A stretch of 8,250 bases of DNA from an uncultured Acidobacteriota bacterium (GTDB taxonomy: Bacteria > Acidobacteriota > Blastocatellia > RBC074), in the NCBI GenBank assembly GCA_937967285.1, contig CALBSU010000374.1:1-8250 (forward strand), written 5' to 3'. Shown piece by piece: positions 1 through 8,250 of the stretch. The notes beneath the pieces were generated by a model, which worked only from the letters and a program-made list of their open reading frames with translations, was not told where the DNA came from and made no database searches. Numbering within the stretch: the first letter of the stretch is position 1; each line of letters begins with the position of its first letter. The position numbers and the translations under genes are program-made.

Positions 1-125
1 TCGGGACCGTAGCCGTAGCCGTTGTCATAGGACTGCGTGCTGGGCCGCGGCGCGGTGAACGGACGGATCAGCGCCGTCTCCTCGGTGGTCAATGCCCTGC
101 CGAGTTCTTTCTTCTCTTCAGCCAT
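1..125 (-). CDS. N-terminus of an exopolysaccharide-operon protein, truncated by the window edge (possibly chain-length/tyrosine-kinase type)
   Basis: An ATG at 125-123 opens a frame that stays open for 41 codons to the window edge, so only the N-terminus is visible. It begins MAEEKKELGR, then carries a Pro/Thr-rich stretch and a Tyr/Gly-rich stretch (YDNGYGYGP). There is no signal peptide, so the N-terminus looks cytoplasmic. The Shine-Dalgarno signal is weak (GAG about 7 bases upstream). It lies 115 bases downstream of the Wza-type exporter gene on the same strand. In many exopolysaccharide clusters that position holds the Wzz/Wzc-type inner-membrane partner, often with a tyrosine autokinase domain. 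That identity is inferred from position only; no diagnostic domain is visible. Confidence 0.5.
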   Translation of the reverse strand, partial: MAEEKKELGRALTTEETALIRPFTAPRPSTQSYDNGYGYGP

Positions 126-154
126 AATTTCTCAATAGTCCCAATTTCAGGGGG

Positions 155-192
155 CGCGGGGCCGGTCGATTGCAGTCGCGACCGGCCCCGTG
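155..192 (-). promoter_or_regulatory. GC-rich intercistronic stem-loop
   Basis: An 11-bp perfect inverted repeat (158-168 with 179-189, GGGGCCGGTCG and its complement) encloses a 10-base loop. It extends outward to 155-192 with one G-U-type pair. It sits between the exporter stop (241) and the next start (125). No T-run follows it on the minus strand, so it does not look like a standard intrinsic terminator. It could protect the upstream message from 3' decay or set the expression ratio of the two genes. The repeat is seen; the role is inferred. Confidence 0.55.
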
Positions 193-240
193 CCGGTTCA
201 GCCGGGGGGCTGTTGTGAAATGCGCATTGGGGCTTTGTGC

Positions 241-1358
<1,118 letters not shown>

Positions 1359-1362
<4 letters not shown>

Positions 1363-2801
1363 GACCATACCTCCAACTGTTGCGATGGACGTCCGTACTC
1401 CTGCGCGCGCCTGAGCGTCGCGCCGCTGGCCCGCATCATCCTGACGGCTCGCGCGGTGTTCGAAACCAGCGAGGCGAGAACCAGGAAGAGCAGCGCGTTG
1501 GACGGCATCTGCAGATTGAAATCGAACAGGCTGTGGACGAGCAGCGCGAAGATGCCGCCCCCGCTCCCCAGCGCCAGGCCGGCAATGAACGGGTCTCGAT
1601 GGCGGAGCGCGACGAAAAAATCACGTCCCAGCAGATAAAGAAAGACCAGGGCCAGAATCCCGCCGATGACGCCCGCGTCGGCGACCACCTGCAGATAATC
1701 GTTGTGTGCCTGGCCGACGATCAGCGAACCGTCGCGATCGGTATACTTTGAATAGGCCGTCTGGTAGGCGCCGATCCCGACTCCTGTCAGCCAGTTGTCG
1801 CGGATCATCGCGTAGGTGTCTTCCCAGATCCAGCCGCGGCTCTGGAAGAATGTCTCCCTGCCGGCTTCATTGCTTCTGACCTCGCCGGAGAAGTCCATCT
1901 TCTCGACGCGATTGATGACCGAATCGCCGCCGACCCAGATGACTCCCGCGCCGATCGTGAAAGCAAGGACCAGCAAGGCCGCGATCCGAGTCAGAAAGAG
2001 CGGAAACCTGACCTCGCCGACGGCTTCGTAGCGCAGCATCGACGGCCTGAGTCCGAAGATGACGATGAACATAAACCCCGAGATCAGGCTGACCATTCCG
2101 CCGCGAGAAAGCGATACGATCGTTGCCACGCTCATCAGAATCGCCGCGAAGACGAAGAGCAGAGCATGCTCGCGCCTGACCACCCGCAGGATAACCAGCG
2201 CCAGCGGGATCGGAACGATCATCTCGATGAAGCCCGCAAAGTGATTGTGATTGATGAAGGTCCCGAACGGAGAAGACGGCGGCGTCAGCGGCTCGAGGAT
2301 CCAGAAGAACTTCCCGTTCCACGTGTAGTACTGGATGATTCCGAAGACGGACATCGCAAATCCGAACGCCACGATGAAGGTCGTGAACCAGCCGAGCCGT
2401 TCGCGCGTCGTCAGCACGCTGGCGGCGAGGAGCATTCCGACCAGCAGGATCGCTCCGATCTCGAGCGTCATCCTGGTCGCCTCGATGTCCACCGAGATGC
2501 TCCACCTGCGCCCGCTGTCGTCGACCACCGCGACCGTCTGCATCAGACCGTAGAGAAGGAAGAGCGCCAGCGGCAGCACCGTGATCGGGACTGAGAGAGT
2601 CACCCGTCTTTCGACAACGCACCTGACAGCCCACAAAGCCAGCAGCGTCAGAATGATCATTCCGAGCGCGGCCATCCCCCACGGAACCGCGGCGCCGAAC
2701 GCTATCGCCGACAGACCGATGGCCATGAAGAGGCCGACCGCAAGCACCATCCCCAGGATGCCGCGCGGTCCGGTGTCTGCTCTGTGATAGCCCATCGTCA
2801 T
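1359..2801 (-). CDS. O-antigen ligase/polymerase family integral membrane protein (Wzy/WaaL-type)
   Basis: A 480-residue polytopic inner-membrane protein of the Wzy_C (O-antigen ligase/polymerase) family, expected to join or polymerise lipid-linked glycan units on the periplasmic face. Many hydrophobic segments are visible, for example at about 15-37, 42-60, 70-92, 113-130, 138-157, 192-206, 213-230, 272-290, 376-392, 405-424 and 436-447. Family-like motifs are NHNHFAG (184-190), SLSRGG (230-235), GVGIGAYQTAY (340-350), AHNDYLQ (365-371) and HSLFDFNL (423-430). The periplasmic loop at about 291-375, carrying the AHNDYLQ motif, is typical. The start at 2801 has no clear Shine-Dalgarno sequence; a second in-frame ATG lies at 2795. 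The gene follows the TPR gene by 51 bases, and its TGA (1361-1359) overlaps the exporter start. The sequence cannot separate a polymerase from a ligase; its place beside the exporter favours a polymerase. Confidence 0.9.
1370..1374 (-). promoter_or_regulatory. Shine-Dalgarno GGAGG that decides the exporter start
   Basis: GGAGG on the minus strand, 7 bases before GTG 1362-1360 and only 1 base before ATG 1368-1366. Normal spacing therefore selects the GTG, which makes a 4-base overlap with the polymerase stop codon. The site lies inside the last codons of the polymerase gene. Confidence 0.7.
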
Positions 2802-2852
2802 CGGAAGCGTCTCTTGTCTTTCTTTGAATCGTATTCAGTCAGCCTGTTGAAA

Positions 2853-4175
2853 TCATTTCCCGACGCCCGTCGTCAGGTCAGCTGAGGTCTGGCCGAGTTC
2901 GACCAGACTGAAGTCGTCAAACCAGATCGATCCGCGGGTCGGATCGTCGTAGCTGAACTGCGGCACGCGGGCAATCGCGATATGAACGGGGCCGGGTCTC
3001 TCGGGGGCTGTGAAGTCGACCGTCAGCTTCTGCCACTCCGATTTGCAGATTTCGACGGGAACTGACTGGGCGATGACTCCCTGCGGAGCGACTACGCTCA
3101 ACCGGGGTCCGTCCGGGGTGATCAGATCGTAGGCTTTGGCATAACATTCCAGCCGGTAACGCCGGCCCGGGCTGACTGGAATCAACTGCTGCAGTTCAGT
3201 CAGCAGCTTCGTCGTGTCGCGGCCGGTGAAGGTGAACTTGACCGACCTGTTGCCGGTTCTCGCATACTTGGTGTCGAGACCGACCCGAGCATACTCGCTC
3301 GAATTTATCTTCCATTCAAACTGCGGAAACGACTTGACGGGATCCCGCTCGAAACTGGCGTTCCAGACTACCCCGTCGTTCCTGACATCTCCTGTCTCCG
3401 CCGCCACCAGATCGACCCACAGGCGACGCGCCGTCTCGAGCCTGCCGCTCTGAATCAGCGAGCGCAGATATTCCGCGCTCTTGGCCGAACTGGACCGGGC
3501 AGTCCGGTCCACCATCCGAAATGTTTCGAGCGCATCATCCGGAAGCGACTGGTCGAGAAAGAACTGAACCAGCGAGAGCTCGATCGAGGGAAATCCCCGG
3601 GCCATCGTCTTGAGCGCCGCCGGGTTTCGACCGGATGCCCGCCAGATAAGATCGAAGGTCATCGGCAGCAGGTCTTCGCTGTTCCGCGTCGCCATCCTGA
3701 AGGCAGGCAGGGCTTCATCCAGATTGCCTCGCCTGAGCAGCACGTTGGCGAGCGCCCAGTTGACCTCCGCGTTGCTCGGCGCCAGTCGAGCCGAGATCCT
3801 CAGCGTTCGTTCGGCCGCGGCAGCGTCTCCGCTCATCTCCTGCAGCAGACCGAGGATTCGATGATATCTGTAGTCCCAGAAACAGAGGTCGGTCGCCTTC
3901 CGGGCATGCGAGACTGCGTCTCCGATCAGCTCTTCCCGCGTGACCGCCTCAGCCATCTCCATTTCGGCCAGCCGGAAATGCAGACGTGGAGAGTCCGAGA
4001 GTCTGAGCGTGGCCGATGCCAGCAGCTCATTGCTGTAGGTTACGCGCCCGTCGGCAAAGACCCTGATGATGAAATTGGAAAAGACCAGCCAGCCGAGGGC
4101 GCCACACACCGAAAGAGTCAGGATCAGTAAGCCGATCCTCAACAAGGGGTTGTTCAGCTTGAAGGTGATGAACAC
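2853..4175 (-). CDS. Membrane-anchored TPR-like protein with a C-terminal carbohydrate-binding-like domain
   Basis: 440 residues. One N-terminal membrane segment (about 11-35, rich in Leu, Ile and Gly) is followed by a helical region (about 45-260) with TPR-like pairs. The clearest are at about 101-163, with LAPSNAEVNWALANVLLRRG followed by LDEALPAFR. The C-terminal part (about 268-427) resembles a CBM4/9- or galactose-binding-like beta sandwich: it opens WNASFE, has ARTGNRSVKFTF in the middle and ends SIWFDDFSLVEL, all typical of that fold. The protein is probably a periplasmic, membrane-tethered scaffold or glycan-handling factor for the operon's polysaccharide; this is inferred from fold and context. 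The start is a GTG 27 bases after the FecR-like stop. The only Shine-Dalgarno-like run (GGGGAG) is about 20 bases upstream, so start choice is uncertain and coupling to the upstream gene is likely. Confidence 0.75.
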   Translation of the reverse strand: MFITFKLNNPLLRIGLLILTLSVCGALGWLVFSNFIIRVFADGRVTYSNELLASATLRLSDSPRLHFRLAEMEMAEAVTREELIGDAVSHARKATDLCFWDYRYHRILGLLQEMSGDAAAAERTLRISARLAPSNAEVNWALANVLLRRGNLDEALPAFRMATRNSEDLLPMTFDLIWRASGRNPAALKTMARGFPSIELSLVQFFLDQSLPDDALETFRMVDRTARSSSAKSAEYLRSLIQSGRLETARRLWVDLVAAETGDVRNDGVVWNASFERDPVKSFPQFEWKINSSEYARVGLDTKYARTGNRSVKFTFTGRDTTKLLTELQQLIPVSPGRRYRLECYAKAYDLITPDGPRLSVVAPQGVIAQSVPVEICKSEWQKLTVDFTAPERPGPVHIAIARVPQFSYDDPTRGSIWFDDFSLVELGQTSADLTTGVGK

Positions 4176-4202
4176 TCGTCGTAAGTCTTGGTTATCTCCC
4201 CT

Positions 4203-4853
4203 TTAATTGCTGGGGGATACGACGCTGCCATTGTCGGTCGAGACGACCGCGCCGGCAACGGCCGCGCCGCCGGCTCCGAGCAGAATGGCTGCGATAGCGG
4301 CGCTGTTGAGTGCTGCGGTCGAACCGGAGCTCGTCATAACCATCGGGACGCAGCGGACTCCGCGCTGGGTTCGGACCGGCACCACCGCCGCCTCCTGCCC
4401 GTCTGTCGCAGTCACGCCTTCGGCCGAATTGATCGATACCTTGACGCCCGGACTCGAGTTGACCAGGATGTTGCCCTCGACCAGATCGCCGCCGATCAGA
4501 CTGTCGGAGAACCTGATGACATAATGCGTGCCGGGATTGAGCTCGACCCGCCCCATCGCTCCGAGGGTGACGATCGCTCGATTACCCTTGGCGCATGCGA
4601 CCTTGATCTTGCTGTCCGTGAAGATGGTAGTTCCGCTGATGGCCTTCTTGTCGTTCACCGTCACCGATCCATACACCGTCAATTGACCAACGACCTGCGG
4701 AGCGCCGTCCTTGTTCACATTCTTCGAGACGTTTTTTGAGTCCGCTTTTTCGGCCCCGGCGAGCGGCGCCGTGCCCGAAACCATGGTCACACAGACCATC
4801 AAGGCCAGGGCCCGCATCAGATATTTCCGCCGGTTCGGCATTCGATACTGCAT
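4203..4853 (-). CDS. Secreted FecR-like domain protein, first gene of the exopolysaccharide operon
   Basis: 216 residues. The signal peptide has a basic start (RRKYLMR), a hydrophobic core (about 14-30) and a likely AGA/E cleavage near residue 34. A short Lys/Asn/Ser linker follows (about 35-50). Residues about 54-150 resemble the beta-rich FecR core: TIFTDSKIKVACAKGNRAIV, then MGRVELNPGTHYVIRF, then GDLVEGNILV. The C-terminus carries a small-residue hydrophobic stretch (about 181-204, Ala/Gly/Ile/Leu) before a polar tail, which could be a second membrane segment. No N-terminal cytoplasmic sensor region is present, so a classical anti-sigma role like E. coli FecR is unlikely. Similar stand-alone FecR-like proteins occur in exopolysaccharide clusters, with unclear roles. 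The start at 4853 is well supported by GGGAGG 6 bases upstream. The TAA stop is in the same frame as the following TPR gene. Confidence 0.75.
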   Translation of the reverse strand: MQYRMPNRRKYLMRALALMVCVTMVSGTAPLAGAEKADSKNVSKNVNKDGAPQVVGQLTVYGSVTVNDKKAISGTTIFTDSKIKVACAKGNRAIVTLGAMGRVELNPGTHYVIRFSDSLIGGDLVEGNILVNSSPGVKVSINSAEGVTATDGQEAAVVPVRTQRGVRCVPMVMTSSGSTAALNSAAIAAILLGAGGAAVAGAVVSTDNGSVVSPSN

Positions 4854-4859
4854 GGATCT

Positions 4860-4865
4860 CCTCCC
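4860..4865 (-). promoter_or_regulatory. Strong Shine-Dalgarno (GGGAGG) of the FecR-like gene
   Basis: GGGAGG on the minus strand, 6 bases before the ATG at 4853-4851. It is the best ribosome binding site in the left-hand operon, as expected for a first gene. A small inverted repeat (CGTAT at 4865-4869 with ATACG at 4875-4879, 5-base loop) abuts its 5' edge and could modulate access. The repeat is seen; any regulation is inferred. Confidence 0.7.
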
Positions 4866-5056
4866 GTATTTTTCATACGTTAACTCTCGGGGGGACGGAT
4901 ACTTACGTAGATTACTTCAGTCGTATCCCAAGATCAAACAAATTATTTCATTTTCCCGAACATTGTCCCGATCGACCAGGCTTTCCCGTTTGAACACACT
5001 GCGGCCCGACGATCGACACCCATGCGGGAAACCTCATGTCGAGGCAGCATTCAGTC

Positions 5057-5078
5057 AGTTCACAGAACGATGTGAATT
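5057..5078. repeat. Operator-like inverted repeat TTCACA-N6-TGTGAA
   Basis: A perfect 6-bp inverted repeat (5059-5064 with 5071-5076) around GAACGA, extended by a G-T and an A-T pair to 5057-5078. It lies about 205 bases upstream of the FecR-like start. The symmetric half-sites with a 6-base centre look like a dimeric regulator site. The half-sites are ordered opposite to the CRP consensus (TGTGA-N6-TCACA), so CRP is not implied. It could also be an RNA hairpin. Confidence 0.35.
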
Positions 5079-5235
5079 CCGGGTTTCCGGACGCAGTTTG
5101 TCTTAATTCAGTGCGCACGAGGCAAGGCATTCAGGACCAGTTTATGCGGGGGGCACGGAGGGGTTGAAGGTCAACCATCAACTGGAGTCGCTAGATTAAC
5201 GGTTTATCAGGTTTTTAGTCAAGAGAATAATTAAT

Positions 5236-6577
<1,342 letters not shown>

Positions 6578-6830
6578 TCTATGCTCCCGAATCAATTATT
6601 TTTAAGTATTGATACCTTCAAGACGCACGAACGCGGAACCTCGTCACGGAAAGTTTATCAATCCTGCGAGGTGGCGCTGTCCGCGTTTTCGAATGAGTCG
6701 GGATTATATCCCGTCGAGCACGGTCCTGCACAAGGGTCGCGATTAACTTTCACCAATGCATCGAGATGTGAGAATATCTTGAATCGATCCCGGGGAAACA
6801 CTAGAAAATCTGAGAGAGGACATCATTCGA
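6578..6830. promoter_or_regulatory. Divergent control region between the membrane-fusion and sialidase-like genes
   Basis: About 250 bases separate two divergent starts, so both promoters should lie here. I see no strong -35/-10 pair. A perfect inverted repeat, CGGGAT-TAT-ATCCCG (6699-6713), sits near the centre and is a plausible operator or small hairpin. A Shine-Dalgarno-like AGGA (6817-6820) lies 10 bases before the plus-strand ATG. The end next to the membrane-fusion gene is AT-rich. Confidence 0.5.
6584..6588 (-). promoter_or_regulatory. Shine-Dalgarno GGGAG supporting the TTG start of the membrane-fusion gene
   Basis: GGGAG on the minus strand with 6 bases to TTG 6577-6575. The alternative TTG at 6595 lies upstream of this site and has no purine-rich run before it. 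Using 6577 also gives a compact signal peptide (MNFRYALILFG...). Confidence 0.6.
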
Positions 6831-8157
<1,327 letters not shown>

Positions 8158-8250
8158 CGGTGGATCGTCAGGTTGATCACATAAAATAATCATATCGAAA
8201 GAACGATAAAATAACTGTCTTACAAACAATGATGTACAGCCAACAAGAAT
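8158..8250. other. AT-rich non-coding tail
   Basis: About one third GC, far below the coding parts. I see no gene, RNA or clear promoter in it. It may be the start of an intergenic region ahead of a gene beyond the window, or the edge of a foreign or repeat-rich segment. Confidence 0.4.

Larger units (their letters stand above)
4854..5235. other. 382-base leader/intergenic region upstream of the exopolysaccharide operon
   Basis: No convincing gene is present; the one minus-strand frame here (5130-4948) has no ribosome binding site and no recognisable features. It should hold the promoter of the minus-strand operon, but I see no strong sigma-70 or sigma-54 match and no riboswitch I recognise. 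It does hold several small inverted repeats: 4865-4879 (CGTAT/ATACG), 4897-4928 (GGATAC/GTATCC, 20-base spacer), 5057-5078 (AGTTCACA/TGTGAATT, one G-T pair, 6-base spacer) and 5162-5176 (GGTTGA/TCAACC, 3-base loop). Any of these could be an operator or RNA hairpin. Confidence 0.5.

Noticed and set aside
1867..2682. A 271-codon minus-strand frame inside the polymerase gene
   Set aside because: Alternate-frame shadow with Arg/Gly/Asp-rich low-complexity translation; the polymerase frame has membrane segments and family motifs.
4203..4853. Classical FecR anti-sigma regulator of an iron-uptake system
   Set aside because: It has a cleavable-type signal instead of a cytoplasmic anti-sigma domain, and no sigma factor or TonB receptor gene is nearby; the neighbours are exopolysaccharide genes.
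4948..5130. A 60-codon minus-strand frame in the leader of the exopolysaccharide operon
   Set aside because: No ribosome binding site, no hydrophobic or conserved pattern; treated as chance.
4854..5235. Cyclic-di-GMP riboswitch in the exopolysaccharide leader
   Set aside because: The conserved GEMM core elements could not be found by eye on either strand.

Overview
The window looks like a chromosomal piece from a moderately GC-rich, diderm (Gram-negative-type) bacterium. Coding regions are roughly 60% GC by eye, and there is an outer-membrane polysaccharide exporter, a periplasmic membrane-fusion protein and a secreted BNR-type protein. The mix of a FecR-like secreted protein, a TPR protein with a carbohydrate-binding-like tail, an O-antigen ligase-type polymerase and a Wza-type exporter suggests Acidobacteriota or a similar environmental lineage. 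That placement is inference from gene style only. I see no tRNA, rRNA, transposase or CRISPR array.

Left part (1-4853, all on the minus strand): an apparent exopolysaccharide assembly and export operon. In transcription order it runs FecR-like secreted protein (4853-4203), membrane-anchored TPR protein with a beta-sandwich-like C-terminus (4175-2853), Wzy/WaaL-type polymerase or ligase (2801-1359), Wza-type exporter (1362-241), and the N-terminus of a further protein (125-1) that runs off the window. That last protein is plausibly the chain-length or tyrosine-kinase partner. Polymerase and exporter overlap in a GTGA start/stop junction, which implies translational coupling. A 382-base leader without a convincing gene (4854-5235) lies upstream of the operon and holds several small inverted repeats.

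Right part (5236-8250): two divergently transcribed genes share a control region (6578-6830). One encodes an HlyD/AcrA-type membrane-fusion lipoprotein (6577-5357, minus strand) with no RND permease next to it. The other encodes a secreted BNR/Asp-box sialidase-like protein (6831-8090, plus strand).

The most unusual signal is at the far ends of this divergent pair. Both genes end inside the same heptanucleotide tandem repeat, unit AAAGTAN. A 32-base stretch is identical at 5377-5346 (minus strand) and 8070-8101 (plus strand), and it is read in the same frame, so two unrelated proteins both end KVESKK. At each gene end the repeat is followed by a spacer and an inverted copy, giving large potential hairpins (5236-5369 and 8071-8157). 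The repeat carries stop codons in all three frames. Because the two copies face each other as inverted repeats around about 2.7 kb, recombination between them could invert the gene pair without damaging either reading frame.
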